Part shown: piece after piece, positions 49,560 through 60,300 of the stretch
Numbering within the stretch: position 1 is the first letter of the stretch
Layout of the letters: the number at the start of each line of letters is the position of its first letter
The notes under the pieces: model-generated
What the model was told of the DNA's origin: nothing
Database searches by the model: none
Seen by the model: only the letters and a program-made list of their open reading frames with translations
Translations under genes and position numbers: made by a program
NCBI RefSeq assembly: GCF_900176535.1
Contig: NZ_FWXT01000003.1
Coordinates: forward strand, 1-64,000
DNA length: 64,000 nucleotides
Origin: Pedobacter africanus
Lineage (GTDB): Bacteria; Bacteroidota; Bacteroidia; Sphingobacteriales; Sphingobacteriaceae
Reading direction: 5' to 3'

Positions 49560-50996
49560 ATGCAGAATATGAAAATAACTTTATCGACACTGGCATGCGG
49601 GTTCATGCTGATGGCATTGTCATCCTGTAATAAATTTCTGGATATACAGCCCGAGGACAGGTTCCTCTCGGCCGATGTCTTTAAAGATGAACTCTCGGCC
49701 AATAATGCGCTGAATGGGATTTACCTGAACCTTGCGAAGCCAGGGCTGTACGGAGGACAACTTAACATGAGCACTGTAGATGTACTGGCCCAATATTATA
49801 ACCCGGTTACCAGCTGGAAGCAGTTATCGGACTACAATTACAAGGATGCCGGCGTGCAGGCCACTTTTAGTTCCTTATGGCGTTCGGCTTATGTAGCGAT
49901 TTTAAACACCAATAGTTTTTTAACCCAACTGGGACAGTCAACCAACATCATGAGCAACGAGCGGAAAGACTTATTAAAGGGCGAGGCCTATGGGCTCAGG
50001 GCATTCCTGCATTTTGATATGTTAAGGTTGTTTGGGCCGGTGTATTCAACTGATGCTGATAAAACTGCTATTCCTTACCTTACGGTCCCGACCGAAAAGA
50101 TACAGCCTTTATTGCCGGCAAGAGTTGTAGTGGATAGCATTCTGGCTGATTTGGACCGTGCAGAGCAGCTTTTAAAAAATGATCCGGTACGTACCGAAGG
50201 TGTGGTACCAGTAAGCGGAAATGATCCTGGAACTGATTTCTTTAAACTCAGGAACCGCCGGTTGAATTATTATGCTGTACTTGGCATTAAAGCCCGGGTA
50301 TTGTTGTACAAGAGTGATAAGGCAGGCGCCCTGGCAGCGGCAACGCAGGTGATCAATGAGGCCGGTAAATGGTTTCCATGGACTGCCGGAAACCAGACGC
50401 TGCCAGGCATACAGAACCCCGACAGGTCCTTCTCGGCTGAGGTTATATTCGGGGTTCAGAACTACGACCTGTATACACAGCAGCGGAATTTATTTGCTGC
50501 CACACTGACCACGACGTCGATATTGGCCCCGGTGCCTGAACGTTTGACGGAGGTTTTTGAAAACAACGAGAATGATTACCGGTTGAGGATCAACTGGGTT
50601 TCAGGAGCCGCCAACGGAAAACCATATAAAACCTTTGTGAAATATGATGATGTGGTAACCAAAACCTTGCTTTTCAGAAATCTTCAGCCTCTGCTGCGCC
50701 TGTCGGAACTGTATTACATTGCCGCAGAATGTACGGCCGACCAGGGCACCGCTATAAACTATATCAACACAGTACGTAAAAACCGTGGCTTAACCGACCT
50801 TGATGGTACAGTTGTAATTAACGACGCACTAAAAATGGAGTATCGGAAAGAGTTCTGGGGAGAAGGCCAAACTTTTTTCTACTACAAGCGAAAAGCAATA
50901 AGCAGCATAGCGGGGGGCTTAAAGGATGTAAATGTACCCATGAACCCCGAGAAGTATGTTGTGCCGCTGCCACTTTCCGAAACTCAGAACAGATAA
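49560..50996 (+). CDS. SusD/RagB-family surface lipoprotein (locus 1)
   Basis: The 478-residue protein has a lipobox LMALSS-Cys near residue 22 and the family's FLDIQPEDRFLSADVFKDE start, followed by TPR-type helices (LKGEAYGLRAFLHFDMLRLF is the classic SusD segment). The C-terminal half includes RLSELYYIAAECTADQG and YRKEFWGEGQTFFYYKR. It forms the lid over the SusC barrel on the cell surface. Starts 12 bp after the SusC stop and 19 bp before the DUF4843 gene, so a single transcript is likely. Confidence 0.95.
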   Translation: MQNMKITLSTLACGFMLMALSSCNKFLDIQPEDRFLSADVFKDELSANNALNGIYLNLAKPGLYGGQLNMSTVDVLAQYYNPVTSWKQLSDYNYKDAGVQATFSSLWRSAYVAILNTNSFLTQLGQSTNIMSNERKDLLKGEAYGLRAFLHFDMLRLFGPVYSTDADKTAIPYLTVPTEKIQPLLPARVVVDSILADLDRAEQLLKNDPVRTEGVVPVSGNDPGTDFFKLRNRRLNYYAVLGIKARVLLYKSDKAGALAAATQVINEAGKWFPWTAGNQTLPGIQNPDRSFSAEVIFGVQNYDLYTQQRNLFAATLTTTSILAPVPERLTEVFENNENDYRLRINWVSGAANGKPYKTFVKYDDVVTKTLLFRNLQPLLRLSELYYIAAECTADQGTAINYINTVRKNRGLTDLDGTVVINDALKMEYRKEFWGEGQTFFYYKRKAISSIAGGLKDVNVPMNPEKYVVPLPLSETQNR

Positions 50997-51015
50997 AATT
51001 TAATCCTGAAATGAT

Positions 51016-51765
51016 ATGAAAACCTATTCAATTTATATGGTGCCACTTTTCATTCTGATCACGTTTTTTTCCTGTAAAAAAAGCGATCTGATTACCTATG
51101 AAGGAAAACCAGCCCTTTATTTCTCCATAGCATCTGTGGATTCCTTGAGCGTGAATTTTTCACTGCTGCCTGATGAAAAAAAAGATTCTGTTCTTAAAAT
51201 TCCGGTGAGTTTGCTGGGCAAGCAGCTGGATGCAGACGCGACTTTTGACGTTTTGGTAAACGGGCAGGTCACTACGGCTGCCGGCGGTACAGATTATGAG
51301 CTATCCGGCCAATTTAGCATGAAGGCAAAGAAAAGTACCGATACGGTGCGCATCAAAATTCTAAGGACAGCAAAACTGACGAGCAAGGCCTATGTGGTTG
51401 GTCTTGAACTGAAACCTTCTGCACAGTTTAGCAACAACCTGCTGAAGATCAATAATGCAAAAAACCAGGACAGCAGGGTCCGGATTTTTATAACGGATAT
51501 ACTGGCCCCGACAAAAGGTTGGCTTACCACCTCGGGTAAGCTGGGTACCGATTATTACCTGGGCAGATTTACCAAAAAGAAACTGCAACTGGTTGTTAAA
51601 ATATTTGATTTCTGGACTTTTCAGCAGTTATATGACGATATCGATCAATACCCTGATTATTTCGGAGAACTTTTGTATGACTATCTGAACGAACAGCGTG
51701 GAGCGGGAACGCCCGTGTTGGAGGATGATGGTACCCCGATGGAAGCGGGCATATTTTTTAAATAA
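51016..51765 (+). CDS. DUF4843-family surface lipoprotein (locus 1)
   Basis: The 249-residue lipoprotein has lipobox ITFFS-Cys near residue 20 and continues with KKSDLITYEGKPALYF, the usual opening of DUF4843 proteins found right after SusD in many Bacteroidota loci. The body is beta-rich with a 'KIPVSLLGKQLDADATFDV' segment. Members are thought to be surface accessory proteins; function unproven. 19 bp after SusD and 24 bp before the PKD-like lipoprotein gene. Confidence 0.85.
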   Translation: MKTYSIYMVPLFILITFFSCKKSDLITYEGKPALYFSIASVDSLSVNFSLLPDEKKDSVLKIPVSLLGKQLDADATFDVLVNGQVTTAAGGTDYELSGQFSMKAKKSTDTVRIKILRTAKLTSKAYVVGLELKPSAQFSNNLLKINNAKNQDSRVRIFITDILAPTKGWLTTSGKLGTDYYLGRFTKKKLQLVVKIFDFWTFQQLYDDIDQYPDYFGELLYDYLNEQRGAGTPVLEDDGTPMEAGIFFK

Positions 51766-51789
51766 AACATATAGCATAAATCTTAATAT

Positions 51790-53298
51790 ATGATCATGAA
51801 ATTTTTGAATAAAATGATACTCATGTTCCTGGTTGGGGGCCTTTTTCAGGCCTGTAAAAAAGACCCTGGAAACTATAATTATATCGAAATAAATGAGGCT
51901 GTGGTAAGTGGGCTCGATAGCCTTTATAGCGTCAATCAGGGCGAGATTTTACAGATTAAGCCCAAAATTGCCTACAGCAGAGATGCAGCAGGTGACACCC
52001 TGAATTACAAATATTCCTGGCTGAGAATCAACAGGGAAGGTTATAATGCCGGTGTCCCCAAGCTGATAGACAGTGCCACCAATTTTAATGTAAGGATGAA
52101 CGATAATCTTGGTGTATACAACTATTCTTTTCGCATCACAGATAAGAAAACAGGGGTATGGAAAGAGTCTTATTTTAAAATATTTGTAACCAATAAAACC
52201 TACGAAGGATGGTACCTTTTATCTGAGACAGGGGGGAAGCAAAGTCGCCTGGACATGCTGAGCTATAAAGTGGCTGCCAAAAAGTATGAATTTATGGAAG
52301 ATGTATTGGCAGCATCCCGCTCTACTCTCAAACTAAAAGGGACCCCTTCGTTTATAGAATTTTTCAATACCAATGGGGTACCTATTATCAATGGTACCCA
52401 GGATGCGCTTGTTGTTGGAACAACAGAAATGGCTACTTTTTTGGGTGTAGATACGCTGGAACATCTTCCGATATATGACTTTTCTGTTTTTATGGAAGGT
52501 AATAAAAACCTGGCCATAGGTCCGGGATCGAAAATGGAGACCCTGCCATTCAACGTATTTCTGTGGGCAAACCATATTGTCTACACCCAGTATTATGGAA
52601 AACTTTTTCCTATCAACAAGATGTCTTCAGGGAATACAAACCCTTTTAAAACGTCGCGCTCATTCGGTGCTGCATCAGTTGATGCAGTTTTGTTTAATGA
52701 GGATGCATCTGAATTTGTATGGTATCCCGGAAATGGGGCAAAATCCTGTATAAAAATTGAGAATGAAACACTTTTTAAGAACAAGATCGATAAGGACCTC
52801 CTTTACATGAAATACAGCAGCTATAATGGCGGGGAGTATTTTGCTATTCTGAAGGATAAAACCAGCGATAAGGTATACCTGGCACGATTTACAGTAGGTA
52901 AACAGAATTATTTTGCGGAGATTACCGGAACGCCTATTGCACAGGCCGAACAGTTTGAGGTGAGCGGGGATTTTGGCTATGTGTTTTACAGTGTAGGCGG
53001 TAAGCTTTACGAATATGATTTTAACCTGAAACTAAACAAGGAAATGGCTGACTATGGTTCCAGGAAAATCAGTCTTTTGAAATTTCAATATGTAGACCCG
53101 GGCTACTACACTAAAAACCCACGTTATGTAGACATTAACAGGAGATTGTGTGTTTGTACCTATGATGAGGGCAATATTGATCGTTCGGGTACATTGGACC
53201 TATATTTCATTCCGCCAATTAACGGGCAGCTGGTTAAAGAGGAGTCTTTCAGCGGTATGGGAAAAATTGTTAGCATCACTTATAGAAACAGGTCGTAG
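51790..53298 (+). CDS. PKD-like family surface lipoprotein (locus 1)
   Basis: The 502-residue lipoprotein has lipobox GLFQA-Cys near residue 22 followed by KKDPGNYNYIEIN. An N-terminal PKD-like beta-sandwich (about 30-130; QILQIKPKIAY-type start, then YSWLRINREGY, YNYSFRITDKKTGVW) precedes a larger domain with beta-propeller-like strands. This is the layout of the 'PKD-like family' lipoproteins that regularly follow DUF4843 genes. Probably displayed on the outer face and contributing to ligand capture. Confidence 0.85.
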   Translation: MIMKFLNKMILMFLVGGLFQACKKDPGNYNYIEINEAVVSGLDSLYSVNQGEILQIKPKIAYSRDAAGDTLNYKYSWLRINREGYNAGVPKLIDSATNFNVRMNDNLGVYNYSFRITDKKTGVWKESYFKIFVTNKTYEGWYLLSETGGKQSRLDMLSYKVAAKKYEFMEDVLAASRSTLKLKGTPSFIEFFNTNGVPIINGTQDALVVGTTEMATFLGVDTLEHLPIYDFSVFMEGNKNLAIGPGSKMETLPFNVFLWANHIVYTQYYGKLFPINKMSSGNTNPFKTSRSFGAASVDAVLFNEDASEFVWYPGNGAKSCIKIENETLFKNKIDKDLLYMKYSSYNGGEYFAILKDKTSDKVYLARFTVGKQNYFAEITGTPIAQAEQFEVSGDFGYVFYSVGGKLYEYDFNLKLNKEMADYGSRKISLLKFQYVDPGYYTKNPRYVDINRRLCVCTYDEGNIDRSGTLDLYFIPPINGQLVKEESFSGMGKIVSITYRNRS

Positions 53299-53334
53299 AA
53301 GATAAAAATTAATTTAAAATAAACACATATACAC

Positions 53335-54450
53335 ATGAAAAAACTAGTTCCAATTTTATTGATGCTCCCTTTTTTAGGGGTAGCACAAAAGCCATTTTCT
53401 ATCAACGGAAATGTGAAAGGCCTGAAAACCGGCGACAAAGTTTACCTGACCGACCGAGGGCAATTGTCGGATTCGGCAATGGTAAGCAATGGTACCTTCA
53501 AATTTAATGGTACTATTGCAGACCCCGCCCAGGCCTGGTTGTTTCTGAATAAAAATCCTTTTTTGAAAAGACCTGAGAAGGGCGAAAAGGTTGATATGAT
53601 TTCCCTTTATATTGAACCAGGCCAGATCAGTATAGCTGCGCCGGATTCACTGAGCAAGAGTGTTATTTCTGGTACACCCATTAACGAGGACAATAAAAAA
53701 CTCAGAAACATGCTGAAGCCCGTTGCTGAAAAACAACAGGCATTATCTGCCAGGTACTATAAATTAACTGCAGACCAGCAAAAAGATGAAAAGTTAACCG
53801 CAGAAATTAAGGAGGACTATGGTAAATTATCAGAAGAAGATGCTTTGATAAAACGTGCCTTTATCAAGGCAAACCCTCAGTCGTACCTCAGTTTAATCCT
53901 GATGCAGGAACAAATGGAAGATGCTGAATATCTGCCGGAAGCAAAAAAAGCATTCCATATTTTTAACCCTACTTTAAAGGGAACAACTGTGGGTAAGGCA
54001 ATAGCTGAAAGATTTGTAATTCTGAATAAGACCGCTATCGGGCAGATGGCAATTGATTTTGAACAAAATGATGTAAACGGTAAGCCGGTTAAATTGTCGG
54101 ATTTTAAAGGTAAATATGTATTGCTTGATTTCTGGGCTTCCTGGTGCGGACCCTGTCGTGGCGAGAACCCGCATGTGGTTGCTGCCTATCAGAAATACAA
54201 AAACAAAGGCTTTACGGTTTTGGGCGTCTCTGCAGACAATAAAAAAGAAGATTGGCTAAAGGCAATTGCTGATGATAAATTGGAATGGACGCATCTTTCT
54301 GATTTGACTGGCAACAATCCGGTACTGAGATCGTACGGTATTACAGGTATCCCTTCAAACTTTTTAATAGACCCAACGGGAAAAATCGTGGCTTCACAGC
54401 TTAGAGGAGATACCCTTGAAAAAACACTGGAGCAGATATTAAATAAATAA
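53335..54450 (+). CDS. TlpA-like thiol-disulfide protein with N-terminal DUF4369 (locus 1)
   Basis: The 371-residue exported protein has a signal peptide (ending GVAQKP), a DUF4369 beta domain (about 20-125; FSINGNVKGLKTGDKVYLTD), a helical linker, and a C-terminal AhpC/TSA-thioredoxin domain with active site Cys271-Gly-Pro-Cys274 in FWASWCGPCRGENP and the cis-Pro in ITGIPSNF. Such proteins act as periplasmic thiol reductases. Their repeated occurrence in SusCD loci with DUF4843 and PKD-like lipoproteins suggests the imported ligand or its carrier contains thiols or disulfides. Confidence 0.9.
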   Translation: MKKLVPILLMLPFLGVAQKPFSINGNVKGLKTGDKVYLTDRGQLSDSAMVSNGTFKFNGTIADPAQAWLFLNKNPFLKRPEKGEKVDMISLYIEPGQISIAAPDSLSKSVISGTPINEDNKKLRNMLKPVAEKQQALSARYYKLTADQQKDEKLTAEIKEDYGKLSEEDALIKRAFIKANPQSYLSLILMQEQMEDAEYLPEAKKAFHIFNPTLKGTTVGKAIAERFVILNKTAIGQMAIDFEQNDVNGKPVKLSDFKGKYVLLDFWASWCGPCRGENPHVVAAYQKYKNKGFTVLGVSADNKKEDWLKAIADDKLEWTHLSDLTGNNPVLRSYGITGIPSNFLIDPTGKIVASQLRGDTLEKTLEQILNK

Positions 54451-54594
54451 CTGCTCCCGCTCTACCTATGTATATACCCTGGGCAACCGGAGTCTTGTTT
54501 ATTCATGTATTAAATTCCCCCGGCTCCGGTGCCATTGGTGTATGGTACGGTTTAATGGTTCATTCAACAAATTATATTTAATAGCATAAGAAAA

Positions 54595-55659
54595 TTGAAA
54601 GATAAACTTGTAATACTGATGATATCAGGCTGTATGTCTGCTATTGGTGTAATGAAATCTGCAGCGCAGGCTAGTAACAGTGTTGTAAAACTCGCTCCCG
54701 GCTTTAAAATAGAAGCAAACGGAAAACCAATAGCAGCAGATATTGGTCATGCCGCACCTTTTATGATTGATTTTGATGGCGATGGCCGTAAAGACCTGGT
54801 GATGGGCGAGTTTAAAGAAGGTAAAGCAAGGGTATACCTGAATGTGGGGACAGATAAAGCCCCTCAGTTTAAAGACTTCAGTTACCTTCAGGCCGGTGGG
54901 AAGGATGCTTCTGTACCGCCTGCATGCTGCATAGGTTTTGATCCCTCTTTTATGGATTTGAACGGAGACGGCATTATGGATGTTACTTCCGGACAGTACA
55001 CGGGCGGGTACATCAATTTTTATGAAGGGATTGCCGCAAAACCTTTTCAGTTTAAAGCTGGGGTAAGCCTCCTGCAGCCGGAATTAGAAAAAGGAGCGGT
55101 TAAAGATAGCCATGACTGGAGCATGCGCACTGCTAACTTTATTGACTTTGACGACGATGGCGATTACGACATGGTTTGGGGTAATGTAAGCGGAGCGGTT
55201 TTTTATGCCCAGAACACAGGCACTAAAAAAGCCTATAAGTTTGCCGAAAGCATATCCCTTACTACGAATGGAAGCCCGGCAAAAGTAGATTCTAAAAGTG
55301 ACCCTTTTCCGGTTGACTGGGATGGGGACGGGATTATTGACCTGCTGGTGGGTTCGGAAGCAAGTGATATTGTGTTTTTTAAAGGAAAGAAAAAGGGCAG
55401 TACTAATTTTGAACCGGGTGTTTCTATCTGGACAGGAAGGAAGTCGACAGCAGGTGCTGCGGGCTCTTACCAGGAAGTATCGAAATCAATGGAAGCCCTG
55501 GGCGAGAAAAGGCCATATCCTGGCTATCGTGTACGATTGGGGGTAACCGATTGGAACGGAGATGGTAAACTGGATTTGATGGTAGGTAACTGCTATAGTC
55601 CTGAAAGCAATGATTCACATGCCACATCCGGGAATGTCTATGTTTTTCTTCGGCAATGA
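54595..55659 (+). CDS. Exported FG-GAP/VCBS-repeat protein (locus 1)
   Basis: The 354-residue protein has five calcium-loop repeats: DFDGDGRKD, DLNGDGIMD, DFDDDGDYD, DWDGDGIID and DWNGDGKLD, spread over about residues 60-340, so it forms a beta-propeller. A TTG start at 54595 is chosen: it supplies the basic KDK n-region of a signal peptide (cut near SAAQA), whereas the first in-frame ATG at 54619 would leave no basic residues. It lies 144 bp after the redoxin gene; the gap holds a loose hairpin ACCGGAG/CTCCGGT (54486-54530). Probably the last gene of locus 1. Confidence 0.82.
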   Translation: MKDKLVILMISGCMSAIGVMKSAAQASNSVVKLAPGFKIEANGKPIAADIGHAAPFMIDFDGDGRKDLVMGEFKEGKARVYLNVGTDKAPQFKDFSYLQAGGKDASVPPACCIGFDPSFMDLNGDGIMDVTSGQYTGGYINFYEGIAAKPFQFKAGVSLLQPELEKGAVKDSHDWSMRTANFIDFDDDGDYDMVWGNVSGAVFYAQNTGTKKAYKFAESISLTTNGSPAKVDSKSDPFPVDWDGDGIIDLLVGSEASDIVFFKGKKKGSTNFEPGVSIWTGRKSTAGAAGSYQEVSKSMEALGEKRPYPGYRVRLGVTDWNGDGKLDLMVGNCYSPESNDSHATSGNVYVFLRQ

Positions 55660-55682
55660 ACCGTTGCCCAGCTTACAAACAG

Positions 55683-55710
55683 AATGGCCCCGAATTCATT
55701 CGGGGCCATT
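55683..55710. terminator. Terminator hairpin between convergent loci 1 and 2
   Basis: Stem AATGGCCCCGAAT/ATTCGGGGCCATT (13 bp, 2-nt loop), followed by TAAAATTATT on +. It begins 24 bp after the FG-GAP gene and ends 6 bp before the end of the minus-strand lipoprotein gene. The U-run is weak on both sides. Confidence 0.65.
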
Positions 55711-55715
55711 TAAAA

Positions 55716-56519
55716 TTATTGTACCCGGTCCGGGTGGAAAAACAAGCGCAGCCGATCCAGGCCAGAAACGCCCGGGGTAACAAAATAAGCTTGTACCAGT
55801 CCTTTTTCTCCGGCAATGGGGAAGCCCATTCCGAATACTGAAGTTTTACTTTGCTTTTCATCGTCCTGGAAAGCCCATTGATCTGTTGTTCCCGCCTTGG
55901 TAAAACAGATGTCAGATTTGCCCAATTCATTTTTGTCATCAAAGTTTGTGGTAGACAGGTAATCGAAATATATCCAGGTTCTCGGCAGCACATTTTTCGC
56001 CAGGTATTCCCGGTATTCCTGTCCGCTGCTCTCGTCTTTTCTATAGAGGAAAATATCAACAGGATCGTTGTTTTCTGTGTAATACAGGTAAAAAACCAAT
56101 TTGTTGGTGCTGGCATCGGCAGCAGGGGTATTGACGTCGATTTCTTTGCCATCTATATAGATGAAATTAAAAACAGCCTTGGTTCCGCTTTCCGGCAGTG
56201 GCTTACTGAACAGAATCTTGCCGCTTTCCGGGTTTTTAATGCTTAGGGTACCTGGTTTCTTTGCTGCCGGATAGGTGTACACTACATTAAAGTCGAATGT
56301 TAACGCAGGTTTGAGCACAAATTTTCCGTTAGATACGGTTTTGTCATACCTGGTAGTATCTATTACAATTTCAAGTTCATCGGTACCTCCGTTGTACCCG
56401 TTTACCACCACTTGCATGGCTTTCTGGCCGGTTAAGTCTTCTTTGTTGCAGGCCAAAAATGTGGCCATCAGCAGTAGTAATGCTATTGTAGTTTTTATAT
56501 AATGGGTTATTAATCTCAT
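55716..56519 (-). CDS. Lipoprotein of locus 2, second of a paralogous pair
   Basis: The 267-residue lipoprotein has lipobox ATFLA-Cys near residue 24 followed by NKEDLTG. It is homologous along its length to the upstream gene product: both share 'V.V.GYN....EL...DT.R......G.F', 'LSI...ESGK', a 'FxFxY..GK..D...PAA' strand and a 'PVDI.L' segment. Beta-rich, no known domain recognised. It starts 10 bp after the upstream paralogue, so the two are translated from one mRNA with the TonB receptor. Likely surface partners of that receptor. Confidence 0.8.
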   Translation of the reverse strand: MRLITHYIKTTIALLLLMATFLACNKEDLTGQKAMQVVVNGYNGGTDELEIVIDTTRYDKTVSNGKFVLKPALTFDFNVVYTYPAAKKPGTLSIKNPESGKILFSKPLPESGTKAVFNFIYIDGKEIDVNTPAADASTNKLVFYLYYTENNDPVDIFLYRKDESSGQEYREYLAKNVLPRTWIYFDYLSTTNFDDKNELGKSDICFTKAGTTDQWAFQDDEKQSKTSVFGMGFPIAGEKGLVQAYFVTPGVSGLDRLRLFFHPDRVQ

Positions 56520-56529
56520 TTTCTGTTTT

Positions 56530-57330
56530 TTATAGTTCTAAATCTTTGTTAAACCGCATGCTGTTGCCAATAGGGACTTCACTGAAAATATACAGTTTGG
56601 CAGCGGCAGCGGATGATGCCGGTTTAGGCGCGGTAGAGGAGGTGGCATGCCAGGTGTAAGCCGTTCCTTCTGTGTAAAGCTCGTTGGTGCCTGCTTTGTA
56701 TATGTAGACTACAAAAGAAACAATGGTGTTTTGCCCATTGTACTGCTGCCCAACAGTAGAAAAAGTAGGGATGGTAACCGGGTCACTGAATTCATAAGGC
56801 TTTGCATTTTTAATCCGGCCCAGCTCTTCAAATACCTTAGGCGTCCAGTAGTATTTTCCCAGAACAATGTCTACCGGTTCTGAATAATTGGTAACCGTTG
56901 GTTTAAACATATAGCTCACTTTAATTTTACCTTCTTCTGCAGCCGGTATTTCAGGCATATCATTTACCTTTCCGTTCATGTAAAAGAAGCTGATCGTTGC
57001 TGCTCCATCTGCCTTTTTTAGTTCCTTTTCCAATACAGGTTTTCCGCTTTCCTTTTCCCTGATGCTCAGCTTTACTGTATTCTGGTTTGCCGGAAAGAGA
57101 TAGGCTTCGCTCATATCGAAACGGCCACTGTTGATGTACGATTGAAACCTGATCGTATCCAGTTTAACCAGTAGCTCTTTGTTGTCGCTGTTGTACCCCT
57201 TTACCGTAACGGGCAGCATATCTCCTTTGTATAAAAAGTTATCCTCGCCTTTATTGCAGGCAGTTTGTGCCAGCAGTACAACTGCTGTAAATACGGCATA
57301 AAATATATTTCTGATTTTCATGGTCTTCAT
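56530..57330 (-). CDS. Lipoprotein of locus 2, first of a paralogous pair
   Basis: The 266-residue lipoprotein has lipobox LLAQTA-Cys near residue 25. It is a paralogue of the downstream gene product (see shared LSIREKESGKPVLEKELKK and EPVDIVLGKYYW). Predicted all-beta; no domain I can name. It starts 18 bp after the TonB-receptor stop. In this locus the pair takes the place that SusD has in locus 1, which suggests they are ligand-binding or lid proteins of a different type. This is inference. Confidence 0.8.
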   Translation of the reverse strand: MKTMKIRNIFYAVFTAVVLLAQTACNKGEDNFLYKGDMLPVTVKGYNSDNKELLVKLDTIRFQSYINSGRFDMSEAYLFPANQNTVKLSIREKESGKPVLEKELKKADGAATISFFYMNGKVNDMPEIPAAEEGKIKVSYMFKPTVTNYSEPVDIVLGKYYWTPKVFEELGRIKNAKPYEFSDPVTIPTFSTVGQQYNGQNTIVSFVVYIYKAGTNELYTEGTAYTWHATSSTAPKPASSAAAAKLYIFSEVPIGNSMRFNKDLEL

Positions 57331-57348
57331 TTTATGGATTGAAATTGT

Positions 57349-60300
57349 TTAGAAGGCATAAGAAACTGATAGGCTGAATGAGCTGCCTACTTTACGGAAA
57401 AATGTATCCTTGTCGCCAACCCTTGTTTTGGTTTTTCCATCAGCTGAGGTCTCGTAGTATCCCTCTTCATATTTCTGTGAGAACCCATATTTCCATTCGT
57501 AGATATCGGCCCAGTCGGACACACCTGTTGCGGTAATTGCAGACATATTCATACCTTTCCATTTATCCAGTAGTTTATAGGTCTCATCGCTGTTGATATA
57601 GAAACGGTAAGGATTGTTCATCAGGTTGCTCATGTTCAGCTTTGCCTTTAATTTTTTGTCTCTTAAAAAATTATAGCTCAATTGGGCATCCAGCTGGTTG
57701 CGCGGACGCTCATATTCTACGATGCTGGGTAATAATCCGGTGGCAAAGGTTTTATAGCCCATATGGTTAAAGGCAATGTTGGCACCGAAACGAGGGCCAT
57801 CGTACTGCAAGGCCATGTTGTATAGTACAGGAACCTGGCCATACAGCGGTCTTTTTTCGCGGATCATCTGCCTGGTACGGTACTCAAACCTTCTTCCATA
57901 TTTATCGTCGGTCATGCTCTTGCCAACCACGGTACTGGCCTGTACATCTGAATTCTGGAGGGTCAGGTTACCACTCAGGTAAATGTCGTCCAGGAACTTC
58001 CATTCTGGTTTTACAAAACCAAAGCTTTTGCGGAGGTCAAATTCCCAGCCGCTCACTTTTGCCCATTCAGAGTTTTGTGTAACCACATACACCCTTCCGG
58101 TATTATCTGGCTGATTGCGGTAGATCTCTACTGGTTTATCAAAATATTTATAAAAATAGCCAAATGAAATCACCTCTCCGGGCTTGGGGTACCACTCCAC
58201 CCGGAAATCGTAATGATCTATCAGGGTAGACAAAACACCCTGGTTGCTGCGGTAAGCGGCAATACCGGGGTCATAGCGGATCATACGGGAGTTTTCTATC
58301 AATGCCGGTCTTACCACTGATTGTGCGTATGCGGCCCTCAGGTTGAGGTCTTTCAATGGGGTAATGGTCATGCTGGCCGAGGGCAGGTAGCGCCAGGTTT
58401 TTTCTTCATGCTCCGGATCGGCAAAAGCAGATACAATTTTCCCGGTTCCGGGATCTACAAATTGCTGCTTTTCACCTTGCTCAATCAGGTTCCTGGTAGC
58501 CAGATCATTTACGCCATTTTTAATCCATTCGTATTTGTAATATTCGGCCCTGGCCCCCCAAACCAGGCGCAACCATTTAGTAAACCGGTTATCCAACATG
58601 GCATATACTGCCTGGTTGGTGTTTTTACCCTGGTATCCATTGTAAGAGAACCCTGCAGGATAATAGAAGAGGTCTTTTTGAGGGTCTTTAAATTCCAGGT
58701 ATTTGCCCCAATCCTGCACCGGCACATAAGGGTAAATGCCGCCAGGCTGTACGGAGCCAATGGGCAATAGCGTCCAGTCGTACGTGCCTTCGCGCTGCAT
58801 GTACTGATAGCCGGTTTTAGCCACCTGTTTTAAACCTGCTATGTAGAAATTGTAATTCAATGCGCCTTCGGCAGCTTTATTTACTTCATCATATTTGTAT
58901 TGCGCCCTGTTAAAAGTACCGCCGCCCGGATTGGTGACACCGCTGGGCATGACATTGTATATGATCCCGTTCATGGTTTTGGTGGGGCCCAGCCAGGCTT
59001 CTATGGCATCTTTTTCCAGGTTAACGAGCTTATTGCGGGAAACATTCCAGTCAAAACGGAAAGCGCCGAAGGTATGCTCGCCATTGATGCGGTTTTGGAG
59101 CATGTCAATAAATTTCGGGCGGTCGTATTCACGGATTTCGGGCAGGTCTCCACGGCCAATTTCGTTGCCCCAGCCTACAATGCGAGAGAATTGGTTACTG
59201 AACACACGCGAATAAAAATTACGTGAGGTGATCTTATGATTTTTCGAGCTCCATCCCAGATTGAGCAGAGCACCCCAGCTCGTATTGAAATTGTATTGAT
59301 TGGCAAAGGTAGGGTCAACTTCCCCGCCGGTCTCCACCTTAATGATCTTGTTGCCCAGTTTTTCCCAGTTGCCACGGCCAAACTGTGAAATGTCTTCATT
59401 AGCTTGTTCATTGCGATAACTTAGCGAACCAACAAAACCAATTCGACTGTTTTTAAGGTCATAACTACGGCCCAGGCTAAACTGATAGTTTTGTCCGGGT
59501 AGTGCAGTATAGATCCTTGTGCCCGCCCTTTCCAGTCCGCCAATCCTTTTGTTCTGTTCTGCAATCATGGCCGGTGTGATGGGTGTAACGCCTTTTGGAG
59601 GTATTGCACCTGGGTTGGTAGGGATGTAGTTCTGGCTGGTAAATACCATGATGTCTTTTGGGAAATGGTCCCTGACGCCATCATCAAAACCCAGGTAATC
59701 GTTTTTGCCGCGACCATAACCCAGGAAATCTTTGCCGGTACTGCCTTTGATGTATTTGCCCCCAAAACTGAAAGTATTGAAATTTTTATCAGGGATGGCC
59801 AGGGTATTGATCTGGATCAGTCCGCCGCCAAAACCAAAGCTCAGGTCAGGAGTCGAGGTTTTGGATACGATCACATTGTCGATCAGGTTAACCGGAACAA
59901 TATCAAACTCAAAATCGCGTACCTGCACATCTGTGCTGGGCAGTGTAGCACCGTCCATCATGGCCAGGTTATACCGCTCTGCAATTCCCCGTACCACAAC
60001 CCGGCGGTTGTCGTTGGTGCTTACGCCAGAGATCCTCTTCAAAGTTTCGCCAATGTTTTTATCGGGCAGCGCGGCAATCTGCTCTGCCGAGATGCCATTG
60101 GAAATACCGGCTTCGTTTTTCTGACGGGTATATAAGGCATTGATGCTTTCTTTTTTGAAACTGGCAGTGACCACAACCTGATCTAATGTACTGGTGATGG
60201 CGGTCAGCACCATGTCGAGCCTGGTCACTTCACCTGCTTTAACGACAACATCGGTAATACGCTTGCTCTGGAAGGATACATAGCTGGCTTCCAAGGTATA

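Noticed and set aside
54486..54530. ACCGGAG/CTCCGGT pairing in the gap before the FG-GAP gene
   Set aside because: The 31-nt loop and lack of a U-tract make it neither a terminator nor a recognisable riboswitch.
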